This document shows positions 1-6,155 of a stretch of 6,214 bases of DNA, one piece after another. The position numbers and the translations under genes were made by a program. The notes under the pieces are model-generated. The model saw only the letters and a list, made by a program, of their open reading frames with translations, made no database searches and was not told the origin of the DNA. Positions within the stretch are counted from its first letter, which is position 1; every line of letters begins with the position of its first letter. Origin of the DNA: JBLHRE01 sp047625765 (GTDB lineage Bacteria > Bacteroidota > Bacteroidia > Flavobacteriales > JBLHRE01); contig JBLHRE010000108.1 in assembly GCA_047625765.1 (NCBI GenBank), forward strand, positions 1 to 6,214. Direction: 5' to 3'.

Positions 1-401
1 AACGACTGGTTTCAGCTATCGGAACTGCAGAATCTCTTACTTCAGGAGAAATCCGAATACATATTGAAAAGGATTGTAAGGTTGATTCTTATGAACGAGC
101 ATTAGAAGTTTTTGGCACCTTAAAAATGCACGAAACAGAATTGCGTAATGGAGTATTGTTTTATTTGGCGCACGAAGATCACAAGTTTGCTGTTGTTGGC
201 GATGAAGGGATTCATGCCAAAGTTGGAGACGATTTTTGGAAGGCCATAAAAGAACAAATGCAAGCAGATTTTAAAGCAGGTGATTTTGTGAAAGGATTGG
301 AAACTGCGGTGGTCGCTGCAGGTGAGGCTTTGCAACATCATTTCCCACACCAAGGCGATGCTGATGTGGATGAATTGTCGAACGAAATTTCCACCTCTTG
401 A
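1..401 (+). CDS. TPM-domain protein, small form without signal or tail (5' end missing)
   Basis: The reading frame is open from the window edge (first full codon at 3) to TGA at 399-401, giving 132 visible residues. An internal Met at 126 is not the start, because the frame upstream already reads as TPM domain: SAIGTAESLTSGEIRIHIEK, then a segment ending VFGTLKMHETELRNGVLFYL. The core stretch RNGVLFYLAHEDHKFAVVGD and the following GIHAKVGDDFW are typical of the TPM (TLP18.3/Psb32/MOLO-1) fold. The protein ends in an acidic tail (DADVDELSNE) with no Gly-rich region or membrane segment in the visible part. The biochemical role of TPM proteins in Bacteroidota is not settled; envelope or stress-related roles have been proposed. 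The next gene, also a TPM protein, starts one base after this stop, so the two are almost certainly co-transcribed. In related genomes a lemA gene often precedes such pairs; here it would lie outside the window (inference). Confidence 0.85.
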   Translation, partial: RLVSAIGTAESLTSGEIRIHIEKDCKVDSYERALEVFGTLKMHETELRNGVLFYLAHEDHKFAVVGDEGIHAKVGDDFWKAIKEQMQADFKAGDFVKGLETAVVAAGEALQHHFPHQGDADVDELSNEISTS

Positions 402-402
402 T

Positions 403-1191
403 ATGAAGAATTCTATAATCAAGAGTGTAGTGCTCTTTGCGGGGATATGCCTCCTAACATTAAATGTGAATGCTCAGGAATTTCCTAAGCCATTCAACCC
501 ACCAAGACAAGTCAACGATTTTGCCAATGCTATACCGGCAAATCAGGAAGCGCAATTGGAAGCTTCTATGCAAGCGTTTAGAAGAAAAAATGGAGCTGAG
601 GTTGCGGTTGTGGTAATAAAATCTTTGGGCGGTTACGATGTAGCTCAATACAATATAGGCTTAGCCGAACAATGGAAAATTGGTAAGTCGGGTGAAGACA
701 ATGGGGTAAGTTTCCTTGTCGCTATAGACGATAGAAAAATAAATATTTCTACGGGCTATGGTATCGAGCAATACATTACCGATGCATTGGCAAGGAGAAT
801 TATCGAGACTGTTGTTAAGCCATACTTTAAGGAAAACAATTACCCTGCAGGAATTGCTGCAGGTGTAGATGCCATTCAAGGCTTGATAGAAGGAAAATAC
901 AGCCCGGAAGATTTCAGTGGTAAAAAAAGGAAAAAGGGTTTTCCGTGGGTTATTATACCTGTAATTGTAATTATCATTATCTCAAGAATTAGAAGAAGAA
1001 AAGGTGGTAAAGGAGGAAAAGGTGGGAATCGTGGAGTAGGAAGTACTATTCTAGATGCCATGATTATTGGCAGTATGGGCTCGAGAGGGTTTTCTTCTGG
1101 TGGTTCTGGATTTGGCGGAGGTTCTTCAGGAGGCTTTGGAGGCTTTGGTGGCGGAAGCTTTGGCGGAGGTGGTGCTAGCGGAAGCTGGTAG
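403..1191 (+). CDS. Secreted, membrane-anchored TPM-domain protein (YgcG family)
   Basis: This 262-aa protein starts at ATG 403. The frame is open further upstream to 322, but Met403 begins a clean signal peptide (MKNSIIKSVV..., hydrophobic core, probable cleavage after NVNA at about residue 24) and sits one base after the previous stop. Residues about 37-163 form a TPM domain: VNDFANAIP near the start, GAEVAVVVI, then GEDNGVSFLVAIDDRKINIS and TGYGIEQYITDALARRI. A transmembrane helix follows at about 180-195 (PWVIIPVIVIIIIS), flanked by basic residues (KKRKK before, RIRRRKGGKGGKGG after), so the TPM domain should face the periplasm and the tail the cytoplasm (inference). Residues 226-262 are a Gly/Ser/Phe-rich tail ending GGGGASGSW, a hallmark of this family. 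Molecular function is unknown; it is probably envelope-associated and paired with the upstream small TPM protein. The gene ends at TAG 1189-1191. Confidence 0.88.
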   Translation: MKNSIIKSVVLFAGICLLTLNVNAQEFPKPFNPPRQVNDFANAIPANQEAQLEASMQAFRRKNGAEVAVVVIKSLGGYDVAQYNIGLAEQWKIGKSGEDNGVSFLVAIDDRKINISTGYGIEQYITDALARRIIETVVKPYFKENNYPAGIAAGVDAIQGLIEGKYSPEDFSGKKRKKGFPWVIIPVIVIIIISRIRRRKGGKGGKGGNRGVGSTILDAMIIGSMGSRGFSSGGSGFGGGSSGGFGGFGGGSFGGGGASGSW

Positions 1192-1196
1192 ATGCT

Positions 1197-1235
1197 AATG
1201 TGATAATGTTTAATTTGAGAATGAGCTAATAAAGG
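1197..1235 (+). repeat. Degenerate ~8-nt repeat tract (AAT-starting units)
   Basis: Just after the TPM gene, units beginning with AAT recur at 1197, 1205, 1212, 1220 and 1228: AATGTGAT, AATGTTT, AATTTGAG, AATGAGCT, AATAAAGG. The spacing is 8, 7, 8, 8. The units are imperfect and non-coding. Similar low-complexity tracts occur between genes in Bacteroidota, but I know of no assigned function. Chance similarity in AT-rich DNA cannot be excluded. Confidence 0.4.
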
Positions 1236-1263
1236 AATTGGCTTTAGAAAATATCAAATACGA

Positions 1264-1298
1264 AAAAGGGAGTCTCGGCATAGCTGAGACTCCCTTTT
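1264..1298. terminator. Bidirectional rho-independent terminator between convergent genes
   Basis: Bases 1264-1279 pair with 1283-1298, forming a 16-bp stem with one G-T wobble (1277/1285) and an ATA loop. The outer 13 bp (AAAAGGGAGTCTC against its complement) are perfect. An A-run on the left and a T-run on the right let it work on both strands. It lies 72 nt after the TPM gene and 67 nt beyond the distal stop of the minus-strand lipoprotein frame, so it can end both converging transcripts. Confidence 0.9.
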
Positions 1299-1308
1299 CT
1301 ATTTCTTC

Positions 1309-1365
1309 AGACTCCGAACTCTGAACTCAAACTCAATTCTCTGTTCTCAAACTCCACACTCTAAA
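1309..1365. repeat. Degenerate ACTC-type short repeat tract
   Basis: The plus strand reads as recurring ACTC units about 6-8 nt apart. ACTC occurs at 1311, 1318, 1325, 1331, 1351 and 1358, with partial units between (CTCTGTTCTC around 1339-1348). The best copies are ACTCCGA, ACTCTGA and ACTCAA. The tract stops at the distal stop codon of the lipoprotein frame (1366-1368). It is non-coding and nearly lacks G on the plus strand. Its function is unknown; it differs in sequence from the AAT tract on the other side of the terminator. Confidence 0.45.
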
Positions 1366-1782
1366 CTAAAACGGAGTATAACTAGCTCTTACTTCATCTA
1401 AGCTTCCACCATCGTCTATGGTGTAGTCTAATGCAAACGAATCGTAATTGATACTAGATTCTCCATCGCCAAAAATACTATCGGTGGAATTTATCATTTG
1501 TTCTGGAATTACCAATGTGTTGTCAAAAACTCTCACTCTAGCAGTGTTGGTAAGGTTGTGAAAATTCTGAATCAGAATAAAATCATCATCTTACTGATCT
1601 TTTACCAGGGTTACTTTGTAGGCACTTTGTCCAAATAGGCTGCTGTTTTCTATACAATTCCAATCGCCCACATATTCATCTCTCAATTCGTAATTCGGAT
1701 CAATGGTATCGGTTTCACAACTTGTTAAACCAAAAATAAATACTGCGCTAAATCCTAATTTACTTATGGTAGAGAGTTTCAT
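1366..1782 (-). pseudogene. Small lipoprotein gene interrupted by an in-frame TAA
   Basis: From ATG 1782-1780 the frame encodes 63 residues to TAA at 1593-1591. It begins with a lipoprotein signal (MKLSTISKLGFSAVFIFGLTSC, lipobox LTSC, lipidated Cys22) and then a mature part with ELRDEYVGDWNCIENSS and AYKVTLVKDQ. The same frame continues past the TAA without shift for 74 codons (DDDFILIQNFHNL, VRVFDNTLVIPEQ, SFALDYTIDDGG, EVRASYTPF) to TAG at 1368-1366. The joined 137 residues resemble the small Bacteroidota lipoproteins that have a D-x-Y-x-G-x-W-N-C block, then a beta-rich body and a final DYT-DDG-x-Y strand. One base substitution therefore explains the break. The gene begins 10 nt after the hutU stop, so it is probably the last gene of that operon. 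It could instead be a short functional product, a readthrough case or a sequencing error. Function is unknown. Confidence 0.75.
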
Positions 1783-1792
1783 AATGCTTGCT

Positions 1793-3802
1793 TTAAAATA
1801 ATGTTTCCAATAAATTATCGTTGGCGATATTTGGTATAGTAACCTTTAAATTAGGTTCCATTTCCATGGCTCTTTTTATTGCGAAAATGGCCTCATCGTT
1901 TCGTGCCCAGCTTCTTCTACTGATTCCGTTGTTTACATCCCAAAACAACATTGATGCCAAACGTCTTTCGCTATCTGCGGTTCCGTCTAAAAGCATCCCA
2001 AAACCACCGTTAATTACTTCTCCCCAGCCAACACCGCCACCATTGTGGATAGAAACCCAGGTAGCACCTCTAAACGAGTCGCCAATAACATTTTGGATAG
2101 CCATGTCAGCAGTAAACTGCGAGCCATCGTAAATATTAGAAGTTTCGCGATAAGGGGAGTCTGTGCCAGAAACATCGTGATGGTCTCTACCTAAAATTAT
2201 AGGAGCAGACAATTCGCCAGAATCTACTGCCTTGTTAAAGGCTTTTGCAATTTCAATTCTACCTACTGCATCCGCATAAAGAATACGTGCCTGAGAACCC
2301 ACCACCATTTTATTTTCTCCTGCAGCTTTTATCCATCTAATGTTGTCATCCATTTGCTGCTGGATTTCTGCTGGCGATTCTAATTTCAGTTTCTCTAATA
2401 CTTTAGTGGCAATATTATCGGTAATTGCTAAATCTTTTGGGTCGTTAGATGCACAAACCCAACGGAAAGGTCCAAAACCATAATCAAAGCACATAGGCCC
2501 CATAATGTCCTGTACGTAAGAAGCATATTTGAAATCTCCTTTTTCGTTCAGAATGTCAGCCTTAGCTCTACTGGCTTCCAATAAAAAGGCATTTCCATAA
2601 TCAAAGAAATACATGCCTTGGTCTACTAAAGTATTTATTGCAGTAACATGCCTTCTTAAAGATTCTTGAACTTTCTCTTTGAACAGTTCAGGATTCTCAG
2701 CCATCATCTGGTTCGAATCTTCCAAGGTTAATCCTACAGGATAGTAACCACCAGCCCAAGGGTTGTGTAAGGATGTTTGGTCAGAGCCCAAATCAACCTT
2801 AATTCCTTTTTCTGCGAAATATTCCCATACTTCAACAATATTACCTTGGTAAGCAATAGACACCACCTCTTTAGCAACTTTCGCTTTTAAGACTCTTGCC
2901 TCAAGTTGTTCTAAATCACCAATAACCTCGTCTACCCATCCTTGCGAATGTCTCGTTTGTATGGCTTTATCGTTAACCTCTCCTGTAATGCTAATACAGC
3001 CAGCAATGTTTGCTGCCTTTGGTTGTGCGCCACTCATACCGCCCAATCCAGCAGTAATAAAAAGTTTACCCCCTAGGTCTTCGCCATTTTGGGCAATTTT
3101 TCTACCAGCATTTAATAAAGTTATTGTTGTGCCATGTACGATCCCTTGTGGGCCTATGTACATAAAAGAACCAGCGGTCATTTGTCCATATTGGGTAACG
3201 CCAAGTGCATTGAACTTCTCCCAATCATCCGGTTTAGAATAATTAGGAATCATCATGCCATTGGTAACAACAACTCTTGGAGCATCTTTATGCGAAGGGT
3301 ATAAGCCCATGGGATGTCCCGAATATATTGCCATGGTTTGCTCGTTATTCATGGTAGCCAAATACTGCATGGTAAGTAAGTATTGCGCCCAATTTTGAAA
3401 AACAGCTCCATTTCCTCCGTAGGTAATCAACTCGTGTGGATGTTGTGCTACAGCATAATCCAGATTGTTGGAAAGCATTAACATAATACCTGCAGCCTGT
3501 TTAGACTGATGTGGAAAATCGTTTAAGTGTCTAGCCTTTATTTCGTAATCTGGGCGGTAACGATACATGTAAACACGACCATAAGTTTCCAGTTCTGCGG
3601 CAAATTCTTTTGCCAAAACAGGATGATGGCGTTCTGGGAAATAACGAAGGGCATTTTTTATGGCCAATCTTTTTTCCTCTGGATTTAATATTGCTTTACG
3701 CTTTGGTGCGTGATTTATAGAGGAATCAAAAGGCTTTAATTCTGGTAATTCGCTTGGAATACCTTGTAAAATTGTTTCCTTAAATGATAACATGTTTTGC
3801 AT
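1793..3802 (-). CDS. hutU: Urocanate hydratase (urocanase), long form
   Basis: A 669-aa cytosolic enzyme of histidine degradation. It adds water to urocanate to give 4-imidazolone-5-propanoate, using tightly bound NAD+ as an electrophile. The length fits the 660-680-aa long form (as in Bacteroidota and animals) rather than the roughly 550-aa proteobacterial form. Visible family blocks in order: ITYGGNGAVFQNW (126-138), YSGHPMGLYPS (160-170), GQMTAGSFMYIGPQGIVHGT (206-225), the glycine-rich nucleotide-binding ITAGLGGMSGAQPKAA (249-264), DLGSDQTSLHNPWAGGYYPVG (337-357; described in two overlapping parts, DLGSDQTSLHNP and WAGGYYPVG), YGFGPFRWVCASND (441-454) with Cys450 matching the conserved active-site-region cysteine, and SIHNGGGVGWGEVINGG (584-600). 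The start at 3802 follows an A-run (CCGAAAAAATG); Met4 at 3793 is an alternative. It lies 9 nt after a DUF5522-like gene and 10 nt before a lipoprotein gene. No hutH, hutI or hutG is in view. The frame is intact. Confidence 0.97.
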   Translation of the reverse strand: MQNMLSFKETILQGIPSELPELKPFDSSINHAPKRKAILNPEEKRLAIKNALRYFPERHHPVLAKEFAAELETYGRVYMYRYRPDYEIKARHLNDFPHQSKQAAGIMLMLSNNLDYAVAQHPHELITYGGNGAVFQNWAQYLLTMQYLATMNNEQTMAIYSGHPMGLYPSHKDAPRVVVTNGMMIPNYSKPDDWEKFNALGVTQYGQMTAGSFMYIGPQGIVHGTTITLLNAGRKIAQNGEDLGGKLFITAGLGGMSGAQPKAANIAGCISITGEVNDKAIQTRHSQGWVDEVIGDLEQLEARVLKAKVAKEVVSIAYQGNIVEVWEYFAEKGIKVDLGSDQTSLHNPWAGGYYPVGLTLEDSNQMMAENPELFKEKVQESLRRHVTAINTLVDQGMYFFDYGNAFLLEASRAKADILNEKGDFKYASYVQDIMGPMCFDYGFGPFRWVCASNDPKDLAITDNIATKVLEKLKLESPAEIQQQMDDNIRWIKAAGENKMVVGSQARILYADAVGRIEIAKAFNKAVDSGELSAPIILGRDHHDVSGTDSPYRETSNIYDGSQFTADMAIQNVIGDSFRGATWVSIHNGGGVGWGEVINGGFGMLLDGTADSERRLASMLFWDVNNGISRRSWARNDEAIFAIKRAMEMEPNLKVTIPNIANDNLLETLF

Positions 3803-3811
3803 TTTTTCGGA

Positions 3812-3994
3812 TTATTTGCGTCTGCCTTTTTTTGCGTCAAAACCGTATGGACAATGACGGCAACCATTCTCACAGCAATATCCCCTTTTACGAAGATATT
3901 TTTCGGTAAAAACACGATAACCTTCGGGACTTAAATAATAGTCGTCTGGTTCTATTTTAGGTTTATTCGAAAAGCCTGACATATTATCTGGCAT
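3812..3994 (-). CDS. DUF5522-like small cysteine-rich protein
   Basis: A 60-aa protein from ATG 3994-3992 to TAA 3814-3812. After a variable N-terminus, it carries DDYYLSPEGYRVFTEKYLRK (17-36) followed by RGYCCENGCRHCPYGF (37-52). The cysteine cluster C40, C41, C45 and C48 with His47 is the hallmark of the DUF5522 family, which also has eukaryotic members. The cluster suggests metal binding (inference). The C-terminus is strongly basic (DAKKGRRK). No signal peptide or membrane segment is present, so it should be cytosolic. It is the first gene of the minus-strand unit, 9 nt ahead of hutU, which suggests co-expression. Met5 (MSGFSN) is an alternative start. Function is unknown. Confidence 0.85.
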   Translation of the reverse strand: MPDNMSGFSNKPKIEPDDYYLSPEGYRVFTEKYLRKRGYCCENGCRHCPYGFDAKKGRRK

Positions 3995-4025
3995 AGTGTG
4001 AAATTTTGGGTGATTAAAGACAGGG

Positions 4026-4056
4026 CAAATGTCGCTAATTTCGATGCATTGTGCAA
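4026..4056 (-). promoter_or_regulatory. Candidate Bacteroidota-type promoter for the DUF5522-hutU unit
   Basis: Read on the minus strand, TTG (4056-4054) is followed after 20 nt by GACATTTG (4033-4026). The Bacteroidota consensus is roughly TTG, 17-23 nt, TAnnTTTG, so the -7 element matches 5 of 6 fixed bases. Transcription would begin near 4020, leaving a leader of about 25 nt before ATG 3994. This is a pattern match only, and such short motifs also arise by chance in AT-rich DNA. Confidence 0.35.
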
Positions 4057-4066
4057 GAATTAGCGA
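4032..4066. promoter_or_regulatory. Inverted repeat in divergent intergenic region (candidate operator)
   Basis: TCGCTAATT (4032-4040) and AATTAGCGA (4058-4066) are perfect 9-bp inverted copies separated by 17 nt. Inside, TGCA (4045-4048) and TGCA (4052-4055) can pair around a TTG loop. The element sits between the divergent DUF5522-hutU operon and the PLP enzyme gene and spans the spacer of the candidate minus-strand promoter. It has no T-run and no gene ending here, so it is unlikely to be a terminator. A dimeric regulator site is the simplest reading (inference). Confidence 0.45.
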
Positions 4067-4144
4067 AGCTGTAATGCCTTTACGGGTATTAACACTTTGT
4101 TATGGATAAGTGTCTGACCTAGGAGCAGTTTTGCAGTTATTTTG

Positions 4145-5089
4145 ATGGTAAATTGCAAGATGTTTGAACCTGTAAATAGTTGGGTAGAAAAATTAGACTG
4201 CTCTGTTTGTAATGCAAATGGAGTAGAGCTGGCTATTTTGCGTGAGGATAAAATCCATCCTTCCATATCTGGTAACAAATGGAGAAAGCTAAAGTATAAT
4301 TTACAAGCGGCTAAAAACCAGGGGCATGGAACCCTTTTGACTTTTGGCGGTGCTTTCTCGAATCATATTGCGGCTGTTGCGGAGGCAGGAGAGCTTTTTG
4401 GTTTTAAAACTATTGGTGTTATCCGTGGCGAACAGCACGAAGAATTGAACCCTACCTTAGAAATTGCTTCTAGAAAAGGAATGCAGTTTGTCTATGTAGA
4501 TAGAGATGCATACCGCAATAAATCTGACGATACATTTCTGGCAGATTTGAAAACAAAATTGGGAGAATTCTATCTGATACCAGAAGGTGGGTCTAATAGT
4601 TTTGGAGTACAAGGTTGTGAAGAAATTTTGCACGAACAAACTTTAGCTTACGATTATATTTGTTGTGCCATGGGTACAGGAGCAACATTGGCAGGTATTA
4701 TTTTATCTGCATCGGACCAGCAACGCGTAATGGGTTTTCCTGCTTTGAAAAATGGCGATTTTTTAAAGCAGGATGTAGAAGGTTTTTTAAATGGCATACA
4801 AAAAGCCAATTGGGGTTTAGAAACCGATTATCATTTTGGAGGATATGCAAAGGTGGCACCTGAATTGATTGCCTTTATGAATGAATTTTATTTGGCACAT
4901 AAAATACCTTTAGATCCAATATATACAGGTAAAATGATGTTTGGTATTATGGATTTAATAGCAAAAGGACATTTTGCAAAAGGGAGTAAAATATTGTCCG
5001 TCCATACAGGCGGTTTACAAGGAATAAAAGGGATAAATCAGCGATTATTACAACAAGGAATTAGAATTTCATATGAAGAAACAGCTTAG
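4145..5089 (+). CDS. PLP-dependent enzyme, ACC deaminase/D-cysteine desulfhydrase family
   Basis: A 314-aa protein of the tryptophan synthase beta-like PLP fold (fold type II), starting at ATG 4145; a second ATG at 4160 (MFEPVNSWVEKL) is almost as likely. Numbering from 4145: SGNKWRKLKYNL (43-54) carries the Schiff-base Lys45. FGGAFSNHIAAVA (67-79) carries the substrate-carboxylate-binding Ser72-Asn73. PEGGSNSFGVQG (146-157) and the phosphate-binding loop GTGAT (177-181) follow, then DPIYTGKMMFG (257-267) with a conserved Tyr260, and VHTGG (286-290). Known ACC deaminases tend to have HLGG where this has HTGG, and the Thr form is linked to D-cysteine desulfhydrase activity, so true ACC deaminase activity is doubtful. 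Substrate is unassigned. No signal peptide is seen, so it is cytosolic. Its 3' end overlaps the next gene by 17 nt, implying co-transcription and perhaps coupled translation. Confidence 0.88.
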   Translation: MVNCKMFEPVNSWVEKLDCSVCNANGVELAILREDKIHPSISGNKWRKLKYNLQAAKNQGHGTLLTFGGAFSNHIAAVAEAGELFGFKTIGVIRGEQHEELNPTLEIASRKGMQFVYVDRDAYRNKSDDTFLADLKTKLGEFYLIPEGGSNSFGVQGCEEILHEQTLAYDYICCAMGTGATLAGIILSASDQQRVMGFPALKNGDFLKQDVEGFLNGIQKANWGLETDYHFGGYAKVAPELIAFMNEFYLAHKIPLDPIYTGKMMFGIMDLIAKGHFAKGSKILSVHTGGLQGIKGINQRLLQQGIRISYEETA

Positions 5090-6071
5090 CATACTTGCCC
5101 TATTTGGTATTATAGGGTTGAGTGTTTTTGCCCAGCAAAAAATGACACGCGAAATGTATATCGATAAGTATTACATGACCGCAGTGCGCGAAATGAATGC
5201 ACATGCTATACCTGCTAGTATTACCTTGGCACAAGGTATTTTAGAGTCGGGGAACGGTAACAGTAGGCTGTCTGTACAGGCCAACAACCATTTTGGTATA
5301 AAATGCCATGCTGATTGGGATGGACCATTTATTAGACATGACGATGATGCAAAGCAGGAATGCTTTAGAAAATACGCTAATTCAGATGAGTCGTACCGAG
5401 ATCATTCCTTGTTCTTAACAACAAGAAATAGGTATGCGTCATTATTTGAGTTGAAACCAGACAATTACAAAGGCTGGGCAAGAGGATTGAAGAAAGCGGG
5501 TTATGCTACCAGCCCTACCTATGCTTCGCATTTAATTCGATTGATAGAAGATTACAATCTGGATGTGTATGATTCTATGAACTATCAGCGATTATTGGCT
5601 GAAAAAGGATTGAAAGAAGAAATGGTTTTAACAGCAAAAGAAGATAGTGTTATTGGGGTAGCTAGTCTAGATCCAATTGCTCCTAAAGCCACAAAGGCAA
5701 ATGCATTGCTCGAAATATTAAAACATAAAAATAATATCAACTACCTAATTGCAGGAGAACAAGACAATATTGCCTCTATAGCTGCTAGAACTGATGTTTG
5801 GGATTGGGAGATTAAAATGTATAACAACCTTGCCGAAGATCAAAATATTGCTCCAGGACAAATGGTTTTTTTACAACCTAAAAGAAGAAGAGGCTATACC
5901 AGTTTCCATATGGTAAAGGCCGGTGATACTTTAGAGGAAATCTCATCTGAGTATGGTATTAAGATCAAATGGATTTTAAAGCGATCTCGCTTAACAGAAA
6001 ATTATGTTGCCCAAGAAGGAGACAAATTATGGTTGCGTGGAAGGAAAAGGAAAGATAAATCAGCTTCGTAA
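5073..6071 (+). CDS. Secreted endo-beta-N-acetylglucosaminidase with C-terminal LysM repeats
   Basis: A 332-aa peptidoglycan hydrolase. Residues 1-20 are a signal peptide (MKKQLSILALFGIIGLSVFA, cleavage before QQ). Residues about 25-167 are a glucosaminidase (GH73, FlgJ-like) domain: YIDKYYMTAVREMNAHAIPA, then SITLAQGILESGNGNSRLS with the probable catalytic Glu58, NNHFGIKCH, YRDHSLFL and the terminal GLKKAGYATSPTYASHLI. After a linker, residues about 222-269 (YLIAGEQDNIASIAART to QMVFLQPK) look like a diverged LysM, and 278-322 (FHMVKAGDTLEEISSEYGI to GDKLWLRG) is a clear LysM. The tail is basic (GRKRKDKS). It should cut glycan strands between GlcNAc and MurNAc in the periplasm or at the outer surface. 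ATG 5073 is chosen because it begins the signal peptide, although it lies inside the previous gene; AAGGA at 5055-5059 is a weak ribosome site. Confidence 0.93.
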   Translation: MKKQLSILALFGIIGLSVFAQQKMTREMYIDKYYMTAVREMNAHAIPASITLAQGILESGNGNSRLSVQANNHFGIKCHADWDGPFIRHDDDAKQECFRKYANSDESYRDHSLFLTTRNRYASLFELKPDNYKGWARGLKKAGYATSPTYASHLIRLIEDYNLDVYDSMNYQRLLAEKGLKEEMVLTAKEDSVIGVASLDPIAPKATKANALLEILKHKNNINYLIAGEQDNIASIAARTDVWDWEIKMYNNLAEDQNIAPGQMVFLQPKRRRGYTSFHMVKAGDTLEEISSEYGIKIKWILKRSRLTENYVAQEGDKLWLRGRKRKDKSAS

Positions 6072-6090
6072 ATTGGATCTGTTTAGAATT

Positions 6091-6127
6091 AAGAGCCCCG
6101 TTTCATTTACAATGAAACGGGGCTCTT
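6091..6127. terminator. Strong hairpin terminator after the glucosaminidase gene
   Basis: Bases 6091-6107 (AAGAGCCCCGTTTCATT) pair perfectly with 6111-6127 around a TAC loop, giving a 17-bp stem followed by a short T-run (to 6129). It lies 19 nt after the glucosaminidase stop. The near symmetry (AAGAG/CTCTT ends) would let it also stop a converging minus-strand transcript, although the minus-side T-run is weaker. Confidence 0.9.
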
Positions 6128-6155
6128 TTGTAATAGCAACTATTGAGATTATTAC

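Noticed and set aside
322..402. A longer N-terminus for the anchored TPM protein, starting at Met322
   Set aside because: It overlaps the preceding TPM gene and would bury the clear signal peptide that starts at Met403.
120..1061. Several minus-strand open frames opposite the two TPM genes
   Set aside because: They lie opposite well-supported coding sequence and their translations look like reverse-frame low-complexity sequence (for example Pro-rich opposite Gly/Lys codons).
1126..1185. Gly-codon-rich GGTGGC/GGAGG stretch as a DNA repeat element
   Set aside because: It is explained by the Gly/Ser-rich C-terminal tail of the TPM protein.
1821..3242. Plus-strand open frames of about 90-100 codons opposite hutU
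   Set aside because: They are antisense shadows of a strongly conserved gene, with no domain, signal or plausible start context.
4126..4144. TAnnTTTG-like boxes (CAGTTTTG at 4126, TTATTTTG at 4137) as a plus-strand promoter for the PLP enzyme gene
   Set aside because: No TTG box lies at the usual 17-23-nt distance upstream; the nearest, at 4097-4099, is 26 nt away, so support is too weak to list.
4142..4144. TTG at 4142 as the start codon of the PLP enzyme
   Set aside because: An ATG follows directly at 4145 and another at 4160, so a rare TTG start is not needed.
4660..4863. A 67-codon plus-strand frame inside the PLP enzyme gene
   Set aside because: It is out of frame within a conserved enzyme and has no recognisable features.
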